Origin: Paenibacillus paridis
Lineage (GTDB): Bacteria > Bacillota > Bacilli > Paenibacillales > Paenibacillaceae
DNA length: 45,926 bases
Direction: 5' to 3'
Assembly: GCF_006345825.1 (NCBI RefSeq)
Contig: NZ_VCIX01000076.1
Span: forward strand, 1-45,926
Of the stretch, positions 17,308 through 25,868 are shown in pieces. Each line of letters opens with the position of its first letter. The stretch's first letter is position 1. A program made the translations under genes and the position numbers. The notes below the pieces were generated by a model, which was given only the letters and a program-made list of their open reading frames with translations, did not search any database and was not told the DNA's origin.

Positions 17308-17710
17308 CGTTTTTTTGTGGACAATCCTTATCGAAAATGCACGAAAATTGCATGTATGCACATAATTAGTCACAGCTGTGCATGAGTTTGCTTTAAGCAG
17401 CGAGAGACCAAACAGGATATACACATTCAAGTAACAGCTGTGTATGAAAGTCAAAGTAGAAGCTGACGAAGCATGTCGAAGGTTGCACTTGTGCACAGGT
17501 TTGCAAGCCAAAGGTGCTATCCATGTCCAAAAAGCTGTGGATAGACAATGAAAACGGATTATCCACAGAAGGACAACTTCATAATAAAAGGGTGAAAATG
17601 TGCATAATAGGCTGTGTATAAAAAATACTCCGATTGCAGGAGCTAATCACTGCAAAAGGAGTATGCTTCATATAAGGGAATAAAGGGTATAGTGCTAAAG
17701 TGTACCTTCT
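17308..17710. other. Gene-free region holding a DnaA-box cluster
   Basis: About 400 bp without a supported gene. Three exact TTATNCACA 9-mers occur: 17559-17567 (plus), 17599-17607 (minus) and 17613-17621 (minus). Seven more differ at one position: 17316-17324 (minus), 17354-17362 (plus), 17377-17385 (minus), 17417-17425 (plus), 17439-17447 (minus), 17489-17497 (plus) and 17536-17544 (minus). Ten sites in about 305 bp is far above chance. The tail holds the terminator of the minus-strand gene. There is no dnaA or dnaN gene here, so it is unlikely to be oriC; a regulatory DnaA-titrating cluster is the better reading (inference). Confidence 0.75.
17619..17664 (-). terminator. Intrinsic terminator of the YqfQ-like gene
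   Basis: Read on the minus strand, ATACTCC and GGAGTAT (17658-17664 and 17625-17631) with an inner TTGCAG/CTGCAA stem are followed by a T-run. The run abuts the DnaA box at 17613-17621. Confidence 0.8.
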
Positions 17711-18247
17711 TTAGCGGCGCCGTTTTGTTGTACGGCGGCGTTTGGCGGTGCCGCTGCCAGAGCCGGTTTTGCGACGCTTGCGACGCTTGGGCTTCCATTC
17801 GCTAGAATCCTCGTCATCGGAGTCATCCGACGATTTTTTGCCGAATGAGCCCATAAGCACTTTTACTAAAGGTGCCATTTGAGATACGCTGGACATGACC
17901 TTCTGTACCTTCGTAACGGTAGTCAGAATGCCATCAATGCCTCCAATCCTATCGACGAAACCTTTGATTTCGCCCAGACTGGCAAGAGAGAAGCCGCCTG
18001 CCTTGGCGCTGGCGGTCGTTTCGGTTAGTTGAGCGGTTGATTCCGGTATGACGGCGGGCAGGATATCCTGAGTTGCCAGCGCATCGGCTGCAGGCGGCAT
18101 TTTGGGAAGATCTGTACCCAAGATGAAGCCGCTCGACTTCGCGCCGGACGATTTGCTTAGCTGGCCTTGTGAAAGGCGCTCGCTGCCGTGCCAATCGTAC
18201 TGCTGGTTGCCGGTACCGGGGTTATTGCGATAATTCACACGGATCAC
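17711..18247 (-). CDS. YqfQ/VrrA-like protein with basic C-terminal tail
   Basis: This is a 178-residue protein of unknown function. The central segment GGIDGILTTVTKVQKVMSSV followed by SQMAPLVKVLMGSF resembles the YqfQ/VrrA family of sporulating bacilli. After an acidic patch (SSDDSDDEDSSE) it ends in a strikingly basic, Lys/Arg-rich tail (KPKRRKRRKTGSG, then TAKRRRTTKRRR) likely to bind nucleic acid or an anionic surface. No signal peptide or membrane helix is visible. The start is GTG 18247 after an AAGAAGGG site; an in-frame GTG nine bases on is an alternative. It is monocistronic on the minus strand with a terminator close downstream. The family call is moderate. Confidence 0.65.
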   Translation of the reverse strand: MIRVNYRNNPGTGNQQYDWHGSERLSQGQLSKSSGAKSSGFILGTDLPKMPPAADALATQDILPAVIPESTAQLTETTASAKAGGFSLASLGEIKGFVDRIGGIDGILTTVTKVQKVMSSVSQMAPLVKVLMGSFGKKSSDDSDDEDSSEWKPKRRKRRKTGSGSGTAKRRRTTKRRR

Positions 18248-18412
18248 AACCCTTCTTTTCTAATAGTCTATGGAGTAGGCGAACATAAGGATTGGACGAA
18301 TGTCTCGGTTTGAGTAATTTTTTCTAGATAAATGCCCTGTACTTTTGAAAGTCTTGGCTAGTTGAACATCAATTCCGATGGATGGGTTCCAAATGCGCGA
18401 ATACGGTAATGT

Positions 18413-18441
18413 TTGAAAAAAACGGGTAAAAAAGATACAAT
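18413..18441 (+). promoter_or_regulatory. Sigma-A promoter for yerC
   Basis: TTGAAA (18413-18418) and TACAAT (18436-18441) are separated by exactly 17 bp, about 32 bases before the yerC ATG. Confidence 0.7.
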
Positions 18442-18473
18442 AGTTACATTAGTTTTAATAGGAGTGAATACGC

Positions 18474-18764
18474 ATGCAGCTTAAAAAGCTGAACGATAAA
18501 GCAATAGATCAACTATTCGAAGCGATTCTAACATTGAAATCGGTCGAGGAAGCCTATGTGTTTTTTGACGACTTGTGTACGGTAAATGAGATTCAATCCT
18601 TGTCGCAAAGGCTTGAAGTCGCTCGTATGCTCGGAAAAGGCAGTACATACAACGCCATTGAGGCTGAAACAGGCGCTAGCACGGCAACGATTTCACGTGT
18701 GAAACGCTGTTTGAATTACGGCAATGACGGGTATAAAATGGCTTTAGAGCGTCTTGGAAGGTAG
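18474..18764 (+). CDS. yerC: YerC/YecD-family TrpR-related DNA-binding protein
   Basis: This is a small helix-turn-helix regulator of the TrpR-like superfamily. The text AIDQLFEAILTLKSVEEAYVFFDDLCT, EIQSLSQRLEVARML and ATISRVKRCLNYGNDGY is highly characteristic of YerC. The HTH spans roughly residues 58-82 (TYNAIEAETGASTATISRVKR). It has 96 residues, normal for the family. TAGGAGTGA precedes ATG 18474. Its stop overlaps or nearly touches the next gene, so the two are probably co-transcribed. The target genes are not known from sequence. Confidence 0.95.
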   Translation: MQLKKLNDKAIDQLFEAILTLKSVEEAYVFFDDLCTVNEIQSLSQRLEVARMLGKGSTYNAIEAETGASTATISRVKRCLNYGNDGYKMALERLGR

Positions 18765-18775
18765 TGCTCCATACG

Positions 18776-19561
18776 ATGAAGCCAGGAATACTTGTTATTA
18801 GCCATGGCTCCAGAGAAAGCTTGTGGGTAAAGCTGGTTGACGATGCGATATCGGCAGCGGCTGCCTCGCCAAGCTTGTCAAATGTTCCAATTGTGTCGTC
18901 CTTTCTTGAAATTATTGAGGGACGGCTTATTCAGGATGGAATTAACGAGCTTGAGCAGCAGGGGGTTACCGATCTTTATGTGGTACCACTGTTCATATCC
19001 TCAGGCAGTACCCATGTGGATGAAATCGGGCAAGCCTTCGGTTTCCCATGGTTATCTGACCTTGAAGGGGACCTTGGTAGCTTTCGCGTAGCAGCGAATG
19101 TTCATTACGGGATGCCCATCGATGATGATCCGGAAATCGCCGAGCTGCTCTTGGATAATATTTCTTCATTGTCCTTCGACCCCAAGCAGGAGGCATTGCT
19201 GCTTATCGGTCATGGAAGCAAAGAAAAGGTGTTTCACGAACGATGGCAGGAGGGCTTGCTGAAGCTTGGCGAGCGGCTGCGAGCGCTAGGCGGCTTTCAG
19301 CGTGCCGAATATGCCATGCTGCTGCCTGATCAAGCGGCTGCCAAATTAACCGCTATGCAGGCGGCTAACCCGGAGGAAGCGGTGATCGTTGTACCGCTGT
19401 TTCTGAGTAAGGGTTATTTTACGAATCATGTTATTCCGACCAGGCTTACCGGCCTTGAGTATAGATATAACGGCAGAGCGATGCTGCCGAATCCGGCAAT
19501 CGAGAGATGGCTGGAGCGTCAAATGGTTAGCGGCTTGCAGCGTTTGCAGGTACAAAAGTAA
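18776..19561 (+). CDS. CbiX/SirB-type sirohydrochlorin chelatase
   Basis: This is a class II chelatase-like cytoplasmic protein made of two CbiX halves. The first half has VISHGSRE (His10) and VPLFISSGSTHVDEI (His80), the pair expected to coordinate metal. The second half has LIGHGSKE and PLFLSKGYFTNHVIP. The double-domain length of 262 residues resembles SirB, which inserts Fe into sirohydrochlorin, but cobalt or another metal or tetrapyrrole is possible. The start is uncertain: GTG 18764 overlaps the yerC stop with GGAAGG only 2 bases away, and ATG 18776 has the same site 14 bases away. I give ATG 18776. No other siroheme or cobalamin gene lies in the window. Confidence 0.85.
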   Translation: MKPGILVISHGSRESLWVKLVDDAISAAAASPSLSNVPIVSSFLEIIEGRLIQDGINELEQQGVTDLYVVPLFISSGSTHVDEIGQAFGFPWLSDLEGDLGSFRVAANVHYGMPIDDDPEIAELLLDNISSLSFDPKQEALLLIGHGSKEKVFHERWQEGLLKLGERLRALGGFQRAEYAMLLPDQAAAKLTAMQAANPEEAVIVVPLFLSKGYFTNHVIPTRLTGLEYRYNGRAMLPNPAIERWLERQMVSGLQRLQVQK

Positions 19562-19603
19562 TACCCAGTACATAGGTTGAGTGATTGTTAGGGGTGAGAC
19601 AGG

Positions 19604-20518
19604 ATGGCAATCAAGCGGGCAAGATTGATCTATAACCCGACATCGGGAAGAGAAGAAATGAAGAAACGTCTGCCTGATATCTTGCAGCGGCTGGAGCAGG
19701 GCGGCATCGAAACGAGCTGTCACGCAACAATCGGTGAAGGAGATGCTACGCTTGCTGCTTCGGAAGCGGCAGACCGCGGATATGATATGGTTATTGCTGC
19801 GGGTGGGGACGGTACGCTCTATGAAGTCATTAACGGCTTGACGAACAAAGCGAATCGACCGCCGCTTGGTATTCTTCCCGTTGGCACAACGAATGATTTT
19901 GCAAGAGCCATGGGCATTCCGAAGCACTGGGAGTATGCCGTAGACCTGATTATCCAGCAATATGCCCGGCCAATTGACGTCGGCAAGGCAAATGATCGTT
20001 TCTTCATTAATATCGCCGGAGGGGGCTCCTTGACTGAGCTGACCTACGATGTGCCAAGCAAGCTGAAGACGATGATTGGCCAGCTGGCTTATTATATGAA
20101 GGGTATGGAGAAAATGACCCGCCTTCGCCCGACGGAGCTGACTTTTCAAGCTGCTGGGGTAGGCGAGTTTCATGATGAATTCATGATGTTCCTTATCTGC
20201 AACAGCAACTCGGTTGGGGGCTTTGAGCGTTTGGCTCCAGATTCTAAGCTGGATGATGGACTATTGGATGTGCTGCTGATTCGCAAGTGCAATCTGCCGG
20301 AATTCATTAAGCTGGTGACACTGGCGCTGCGCGGCGAGCATTTGAACGATCCGCATGTCATTCATTTCAGAACGGATGAGCTGAGAGTAACGACGCCGGA
20401 CTATGTTCAAATTAATCTGGATGGCGAGTATGGCGGCGTGCTGCCATGTACATTCTCGGTACTGCCTTCGCACTTGCGCATATTTGCGGATGAGACGGGT
20501 GCATCAACGTATCGGTGA
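19604..20518 (+). CDS. dgkB: Diacylglycerol kinase, YegS/DgkB family
   Basis: This is a soluble or membrane-associated lipid kinase that phosphorylates diacylglycerol, recycling it from lipoteichoic acid synthesis into phosphatidate. The N-terminal domain has YNPTSGREE and nucleotide-binding GGDGTLYEVINGL (GGDGT about 67-71), then LGILPVGTTNDFARAMGIP. The C-terminal beta domain ends with LDGEYGGVLPCTF. It has 304 residues, matching DgkB. AGGGGTGAGACAGG precedes ATG 19604. In B. subtilis dgkB (yerQ) also lies directly before the RlmCD gene, so the synteny supports the name. Confidence 0.94.
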   Translation: MAIKRARLIYNPTSGREEMKKRLPDILQRLEQGGIETSCHATIGEGDATLAASEAADRGYDMVIAAGGDGTLYEVINGLTNKANRPPLGILPVGTTNDFARAMGIPKHWEYAVDLIIQQYARPIDVGKANDRFFINIAGGGSLTELTYDVPSKLKTMIGQLAYYMKGMEKMTRLRPTELTFQAAGVGEFHDEFMMFLICNSNSVGGFERLAPDSKLDDGLLDVLLIRKCNLPEFIKLVTLALRGEHLNDPHVIHFRTDELRVTTPDYVQINLDGEYGGVLPCTFSVLPSHLRIFADETGASTYR

Positions 20519-20598
20519 GCAGGGATGAATGCTCGGAATAGGGAATACTGGTTAGCAACAAGCAGGCAACAGCATTGAAGATAGAGCGGAGAGAGTTT

Positions 20599-22074
20599 AT
20601 GAACAAAGGAAGAAGCAGAGGTGGCAAAGGAAGATCGCGCGGCGCAGCAGGGACGGTTGCGGCAGCGGTTTCGGTAGATGCCCCTTTTCAAAAAAATGAA
20701 GAAGTCACCGTCGATATTGTCGGCCTGACGCATGACGGAGAAGGGGTAGGCCGGGCTGACGGCTTTACCCTTTTTATACAGGGAGCGCTTCCCGGCGAAC
20801 GTGTCCGCGCCAAGGTGATGAAGACAAAGAAACAGTACGGCTATGCGCGTTTGGAGGAGCTGCTGCAAGCAAGCCCTTCGCGGATCGAGGCGCCTTGTGA
20901 TATTTATAAGGAATGCGGCGGCTGCCAGCTTCAGCATTTCGATTATCCAGCGCAGCTTGAGTGGAAGCGGCAGCATGTGGTAGATAACCTCGTGCGGATC
21001 GGAAAGCTGAATGTTGCTGGCGAAGGGGATGGAGCGCCAGAGGGGATCATCGTACATCAGACGGTTGGGATGGAAGATCCGTGGCGCTACCGGAATAAAG
21101 CTTCTGTGCCCATCGGAACGAGTGCTCGTGACGGTCAGTTAATCGCAGGCTTCTATGCCAGAGGCAGCCATAGAATTATCGATATGGACGATTGCTTGAT
21201 CGAGCATGAGCATAATGATGAAGTCATTCGCGTCGTGAAACGGATTGGCCGTGAGCTTGGTGCAACGCCTTATGATGAGGAGTCAGGCCGCGGCGTGCTG
21301 CGCCATGTGATGGCTCGGACAGGCGTTGTAACGGGCGAGATCATGGTCGTATTGGTGACAAACGTCAGAAAGCTGCCTTCATCGGAGGAATGGGTTAAGC
21401 GAATCCGTGAAGAGCTGCCTGGCGTGAAGAGCATTGTACAAAATGTGAATGAGCGGAATACAAACGTGATATTCGGTGACGAGACGCGTGTCCTCTGGGG
21501 CAGCGAGGTTATTTATGATGAGCTTGATGGCATTCGCTTTGCAATCTCAGCTCGGTCGTTCTACCAAGTGAACCCGATGCAGACCGTTGCGCTCTATCGG
21601 AAAGCGGTGGAGTACGCGGGATTGACGGGCACGGAAACCGTTATTGACGCGTATTGCGGCATCGGCACCATTTCCCTATTTCTGGCTCGCCAAGCTGGAC
21701 GCGTCTATGGCGTCGAGATCGTGCCGGAAGCGATCGAGGATGCGGCTCGTAATGCAGAACTGAATGGCATCACCAATGCCTCGTTTGAGGCAGGACCAGC
21801 CGAAGTTGTCATTCCGCGTTGGCGTAAGGAAGGCATAACGGCGGATGTCATCGTCGTCGATCCTCCGCGAAAAGGCTGCGATCCCGCGCTACTCGAAACG
21901 ATTCTGGCAATGAAGCCGGAGCGGGTTGTGTATGTGAGCTGTAATCCTTCTACACTGGCGCGCGACTTGCGTGTGCTGGAGGATGGCGGGTATCGGACGG
22001 TTGAGGTTGTTCCTGTGGATATGTTTCCTTGGACGGTTCATGTGGAGTGCTGCGTGTTGTTGGTAAGAATTTAG
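20599..22074 (+). CDS. rlmCD: 23S rRNA (uracil-5-)-methyltransferase, RlmD/RlmCD family
   Basis: This is an SAM-dependent methyltransferase forming m5U in 23S rRNA. The domains are an unusual Arg/Gly-rich N-terminal extension ([14 protein letters not shown]), a TRAM domain (about 30-90), a [4Fe-4S] cysteine set (Cys100, Cys106, Cys109 and Cys199), and a Rossmann methyltransferase domain with [25 protein letters not shown] and the catalytic [13 protein letters not shown]. It has 491 residues. GGAGAG precedes ATG 20599; a non-ATG start at 20575 would add eight residues. B. subtilis RlmCD (YefA) modifies U747 and U1939. Whether this one does both is not visible. It ends the conserved block, and accessory genes start afterwards. 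Confidence 0.94.
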   Translation: MNKGRSRGGKGRSRGAAGTVAAAVSVDAPFQKNEEVTVDIVGLTHDGEGVGRADGFTLFIQGALPGERVRAKVMKTKKQYGYARLEELLQASPSRIEAPCDIYKECGGCQLQHFDYPAQLEWKRQHVVDNLVRIGKLNVAGEGDGAPEGIIVHQTVGMEDPWRYRNKASVPIGTSARDGQLIAGFYARGSHRIIDMDDCLIEHEHNDEVIRVVKRIGRELGATPYDEESGRGVLRHVMARTGVVTGEIMVVLVTNVRKLPSSEEWVKRIREELPGVKSIVQNVNERNTNVIFGDETRVLWGSEVIYDELDGIRFAISARSFYQVNPMQTVALYRKAVEYAGLTGTETVIDAYCGIGTISLFLARQAGRVYGVEIVPEAIEDAARNAELNGITNASFEAGPAEVVIPRWRKEGITADVIVVDPPRKGCDPALLETILAMKPERVVYVSCNPSTLARDLRVLEDGGYRTVEVVPVDMFPWTVHVECCVLLVRI

Positions 22075-22091
22075 AAGCTAAGTGCAAGTTG

Positions 22092-22123
22092 AAGCCCGAC
22101 AGTATACTGTCTGGGCTTTATTT
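22092..22123 (+). terminator. Intrinsic terminator after rlmCD
   Basis: AAGCCC(G)ACAGTA and TACTGTCTGGGCTT form a stem with a one-base offset and a minimal loop, followed by TATTTG. Confidence 0.8.
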
Positions 22124-22255
22124 GCATCTATGGCCGTACATGAACTGTCTAAATTGTTATAATTGAATATAGTCTGCAAGTACAAATTTCCAAGAGTTAG
22201 AGAGTTGATATATAGGAGAACGAGATGGTTCAAGTGTCAGAAAGGAAGTGATTCT

Positions 22256-23167
22256 ATGTTCTATATTGTTTTAATTGTCATACTGGCTGCTTTAATCATT
22301 CAATCCGTTTACCTCGTGAATTACAAAAACCAAATTAAGGATATCGGCAACCAATTATCTTTTATATCCGACCATCATTCATTCAAAATGATACAAACAC
22401 AAATTAAGCCAAAAGAAATTCATCGGCTAATCGATTTATGTAATGCATTGCTTCGTGATCAACGAAAGTTGAAGCAAGATTTTATCGAACAAAAGGAAGA
22501 GATCCACGCGACTATTACGAGCTTGTCCCACGATATACGAACCCCGCTGACTTCACTTGACGGCTATCTGCAATTGGCGGAACGTTCCGAGTATCTTAAA
22601 GAAAAAACAGAGTACGTTAGTCTGGCACAGAATAGAATGAAACAGATTATTACACTTGTTGACGAGCTGTTCCTATATACGAAACTGAAAAACCCAGATT
22701 ACATCTTGGAGCTTGAGCCAATTGATGTTATGAAAGTGTTAAATAAACGTCTGTTTACCTTTATTGACGATTTTTTGCGAAGTGGCTATGAACCAAACCT
22801 CTGCATGGTGGAAGCACCGCTATTTATAGAGGGAAATGAAAGTGCGTTGGAAAGAGTATTTGAGAATGTGATCAAAAATTACTTTATGCACAGTGAAGGT
22901 GATCTAAGCATTCGTTATGAGGAGAAGCAGGACGAGGTTTTGTTTCATTTTTCCAATGTACTGAAGCGAAATCATCTGCTGAGCCTGGACAACATATTTA
23001 CTCGCTTTTACAAAGCAGATCCGTCGCGTACGAACCAATCTTCAGGTCTGGGACTTTTTATCGTGAAATCACTGATGGAGAACATGAATGGTTATGTGCA
23101 AGCTGACCTGAACGATGACCAGTTTTGCATCAGCTTAGCTTTTAAGAAAATCGTAAAGGAGAGTTGA
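22256..23167 (+). CDS. Sensor histidine kinase, single N-terminal helix
   Basis: This is an intramembrane-type sensor kinase of the YcbM/LanK-like group. It starts with a single hydrophobic helix (FYIVLIVILAALIIQSVYLV, residues about 2-21) and has no sizeable extracellular domain. Such kinases usually sense through a partner transporter or within the membrane. HisKA has His92 in SLSHDIRTPLTSLDGYLQL; HATPase has NVIKNYFMHSEG and SSGLGLFIVKSLMENM. It has 303 residues from ATG 22256, which follows GGAAGTGA; the longer frame from 22163 would add a non-conserved basic leader. The response regulator follows after one base, then an ABC transporter, the layout of peptide-antibiotic sensing modules. 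Confidence 0.9.
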   Translation: MFYIVLIVILAALIIQSVYLVNYKNQIKDIGNQLSFISDHHSFKMIQTQIKPKEIHRLIDLCNALLRDQRKLKQDFIEQKEEIHATITSLSHDIRTPLTSLDGYLQLAERSEYLKEKTEYVSLAQNRMKQIITLVDELFLYTKLKNPDYILELEPIDVMKVLNKRLFTFIDDFLRSGYEPNLCMVEAPLFIEGNESALERVFENVIKNYFMHSEGDLSIRYEEKQDEVLFHFSNVLKRNHLLSLDNIFTRFYKADPSRTNQSSGLGLFIVKSLMENMNGYVQADLNDDQFCISLAFKKIVKES

Positions 23168-23168
23168 C

Positions 23169-23864
23169 GTGTACAATGACACGAACCACCCCAAAATTCT
23201 AATTGTTGAGGACGATGTGCATATCAACAATATTATTTATGATGTGCTTCGAAAAGAGAAGTTTCAATGCATGCAAGCGTATTCTGGCAGTGAGGGAATC
23301 ATGAACGTCATTCATCACGAGTATCATCTTATTATTTTGGACCTCATGCTGCCTGGCTTGTCTGGGGAAGATTTTATGCATCGGCTAAGGATAGAATTAA
23401 GCTCTGACACACCAGTTATAGTCTTATCGGCCAAGGACAAATTGGATAATAAATTAAACCTGTTTAAGTTGGGAGCCGCTGATTATGTCACGAAGCCGTT
23501 TGAGGTGGAGGAATTGCTTGCTCGAGTCAATGTACATGTCAAACGAACCTCCCGAACGGATTCTGTCACTCGCTATCGTCATAAAAATCTACTTTTAGAT
23601 AGCGGAACGATGAACGCTAGCGTCAATCAAGCAGATTTGAAACTTACAAGACAGGAATACAAGATCCTTGAACTGCTGCTGAAGAATCCTACCCGAGTGT
23701 TTACAAAGCAGGATCTGTATGAGCTTGCATGGGAAGATATATACATAGGTGAGGACAAAACCATTACCGTTCACATTAGCAATATTCGCAATAAGATCAA
23801 AAGGGTTGACGAGGAGGCTTATATTGACACCATTTGGGGCATTGGTTTCAGGCTGGCACCATAG
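23169..23864 (+). CDS. OmpR-family response regulator
   Basis: This is the partner of the preceding kinase. The receiver has LIVEDDVH, phospho-acceptor Asp58 in IILDLMLPG, and VTKPFEVEELLARV; the winged helix has LTRQEYKILELLLKN and ends IDTIWGIGFRLAP. It has 231 residues. It uses a GTG start after AAGGAGAG, one base after the kinase stop. It most likely controls the ABC transporter behind it, whose own promoter lies in the 100-bp gap. Confidence 0.93.
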   Translation: MYNDTNHPKILIVEDDVHINNIIYDVLRKEKFQCMQAYSGSEGIMNVIHHEYHLIILDLMLPGLSGEDFMHRLRIELSSDTPVIVLSAKDKLDNKLNLFKLGAADYVTKPFEVEELLARVNVHVKRTSRTDSVTRYRHKNLLLDSGTMNASVNQADLKLTRQEYKILELLLKNPTRVFTKQDLYELAWEDIYIGEDKTITVHISNIRNKIKRVDEEAYIDTIWGIGFRLAP

Positions 23865-23914
23865 GGAGTGCCTTAAACCGGCCCTAATCTTCTTTGAACT
23901 TTCTTAATCATTTA

Positions 23915-23943
23915 TTGACGATATGTTAGCTTCTTTTTGTTAT
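23915..23943 (+). promoter_or_regulatory. Promoter for the ABC transporter genes
   Basis: TTGACG (23915-23920) and TGTTAT (23938-23943) lie 17 bp apart directly before the ATPase gene. The weak -10 suits an activated promoter. Similar TCTTTGAAC and TTTCTTAATC strings just upstream could be half-sites for the adjacent response regulator (inference). Confidence 0.5.
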
Positions 23944-23966
23944 TTTATTGACAAGGAGGTGTGAAT

Positions 23967-24893
23967 ATGGCTGAAGCAATTATTGAAGTAAGTCAATTAA
24001 CCAAACAATTTAAAGGGATAACAGCAGTGCGTAAGGTAGAGTTTAAAATAGGTAAAGGTGAAATCTTCGGTTTGATAGGCCAAAATGGAGCGGGAAAATC
24101 CACCTTGCTAAAGGTGATTGCTGGATTAATATCCCCCACTTCAGGAGAAATTAAATTATTTGATCGTCCAGTGAAGGGGAATCACCCTTATTTTGAACGT
24201 ATAGGCGTACTTATTGAAAATCCAGGGTTATATCCCCATTATACTGCCTATGAAAATTTGGAATTAATCGCGATCTCCTATGGATTGACCAATCGGAAAG
24301 ATCATATTAACAAGCTGCTAAAGCTTGTCGGATTGGAAGGTTCGAATAAGACCAAGGTGAAAAATTATTCAATGGGAATGAAGCAAAGGCTTGGAATTGC
24401 AGCTGCATTAGTTGGAAGCCCAGATGTCTTGATTTTGGATGAACCGATCAACGGTTTGGACCCGCAAGGAATTTCTGATATTAGAAACATGATTTTGGAA
24501 TTGAATAATACGGGAATGACCATCATTATTTCAAGTCACATTTTGGAAGAGTTGTCGAAAGTAGCGACTCAATATGCAATCGTACATCAAGGAGAAATCA
24601 TCGAACACCATTCAAGGGAGCAACTGCTGCTTCAATGCGAAGATCGTATTGAAATAGAAGTGGATAAAGCAAGCTCGGCTGTTCCCATCTTAGAACAAAA
24701 ATTGCATATTAATCATTACAAAGTCATTAGTGAGCGTATGGTGTATGTATATGATGCTCATGTTGAGAACCAACATATCATAAATACCTTAGTTGAAAGC
24801 GGCATAACTGTTCATTCGATTATCAAGCATAAGCAAAGCCTAGAACAATATTTTTTGGCACGGATAGAAAGTGAGGGTGGGAGCCGTGATTAA
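23967..24893 (+). CDS. ABC transporter ATPase, BcrA/lantibiotic-immunity type
   Basis: This is the cytoplasmic ATPase of an exporter or immunity transporter. Walker A is GQNGAGKST, the signature YSMGMKQRLGIA, Walker B VLILDEPINGLDP and the switch His is in IIISSHILEEL. The VLIENPGLYPHYTAYENLELIA segment is characteristic of the BcrA/NisF/YcbN group. After the ATPase core (about 1-225) comes an 80-residue C-terminal region typical of that subgroup. It has 308 residues; ATG 23967 is six bases after AAGGAGGT. Its codon usage is AT-rich relative to the purH-rlmCD block. It overlaps the permease gene by 8 bases. Confidence 0.93.
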   Translation: MAEAIIEVSQLTKQFKGITAVRKVEFKIGKGEIFGLIGQNGAGKSTLLKVIAGLISPTSGEIKLFDRPVKGNHPYFERIGVLIENPGLYPHYTAYENLELIAISYGLTNRKDHINKLLKLVGLEGSNKTKVKNYSMGMKQRLGIAAALVGSPDVLILDEPINGLDPQGISDIRNMILELNNTGMTIIISSHILEELSKVATQYAIVHQGEIIEHHSREQLLLQCEDRIEIEVDKASSAVPILEQKLHINHYKVISERMVYVYDAHVENQHIINTLVESGITVHSIIKHKQSLEQYFLARIESEGGSRD

Positions 24894-25650
24894 TATTCTC
24901 AAAATGGACTTTCACCGTTTTAAATCAAATAAAATGATTTATATATTACTGTTAATTTTTTTTGCTTTTCAAATATTCGGTATATTTATGTTGGGAAAAT
25001 ACGAGCAGCCCGGAGAAAGTACGGTTATGCTAATCAGCTCGATGAACGAAAGCCAGTTCATCCAAGTCATGATGTCTCAAATCCCATTGTGGCCGCTGAT
25101 TTATATTGCTGTCTTCGTTGTTTACTTCTATATGAGTGAACATAACTCTGGGTTTTATAAAAATTACATTTCAATGAAGCGTGCGCGGATGTACACTGTT
25201 ATTTCAAAAATATTAATTGCAGGCCTATTCACTTTGCTTACATTTATTGTAATGATCGTTGCGGATATGATCGGAAGATCAATTTTCTTTAACCATGCAT
25301 TGATTGGAGATGGGGGTTATTTTGCGAAATTGTTGATCGGCCAATTTTTACTTCATTGGGCATTTTCAATTGTAATCTTATGCCTCTCCATCATTAGTAA
25401 AAGCTTGATTACTAGTATTGTAGTTGGATTTGTTCTATCGTTGAATGTTTTTGGAATGATTGTAACTGTCTTGGAATCCATCATTGATGACGTTCATTTG
25501 TCCTCTTTCTTAATAGTAAATACGATCTTAAGCGCAAGAGATTTTAATAATATAAATGATCTTGTTCATGTAGCTAGCGTGTCGGTTGTTTTCATAGTTA
25601 TATTTTCTTTTATAGCCATCAGATATAAGATCAAAGAGGATTTGAAATAG
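24886..25650 (+). CDS. ABC-2 type permease (six-helix)
   Basis: This is the membrane subunit partnering the ATPase. Six hydrophobic segments are visible over 254 residues, the first at IYILLLIFFAFQIFGIFML and the last at VVFIVIFSFIAIRY. Extracellular loops are short and there is no large BceB-like domain, so it resembles the LanE/G or YcbO type rather than BceB. The start is GTG 24886 behind GGTGGGAG, inside the end of the ATPase gene; GTG 24871 is an alternative. Only one permease gene follows, so a homodimer would be needed. The substrate is unknown; a peptide antibiotic is the usual one in this arrangement. Confidence 0.85.
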   Translation: MINILKMDFHRFKSNKMIYILLLIFFAFQIFGIFMLGKYEQPGESTVMLISSMNESQFIQVMMSQIPLWPLIYIAVFVVYFYMSEHNSGFYKNYISMKRARMYTVISKILIAGLFTLLTFIVMIVADMIGRSIFFNHALIGDGGYFAKLLIGQFLLHWAFSIVILCLSIISKSLITSIVVGFVLSLNVFGMIVTVLESIIDDVHLSSFLIVNTILSARDFNNINDLVHVASVSVVFIVIFSFIAIRYKIKEDLK

Positions 25651-25779
25651 TATTTAGGACTGTGCAACTAACAATGATGGGTGGACGAACTGGTTGGTTA
25701 CACTCTCCAAGAAAAAATGAATACTTGAAGTTAGAATGAGATGAAATTGAAACATGGGATGTAGCGGGAAAACAGCATG

Positions 25780-25820
25780 AAAGACCACCTTCTAAAGTAA
25801 AACGGAGGTGGTCTTTCTTA
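25780..25820. terminator. Bidirectional terminator between convergent operons
   Basis: AAAGACCACCT (25780-25790) pairs with AGGTGGTCTTT (25806-25816), with A and T tracts on the two sides. It separates the ABC transporter genes from the convergent two-component pair. Confidence 0.9.
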
Positions 25821-25868
25821 TTACACCATAGGATGCGAACCATTTTGGATATGATAAATATTAGTATA

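Noticed and set aside
17316..17621. Chromosomal origin of replication
   Set aside because: DnaA boxes are dense, but dnaA, dnaN and the usual neighbours are missing and the surrounding genes are those found away from oriC; a secondary cluster is more likely.
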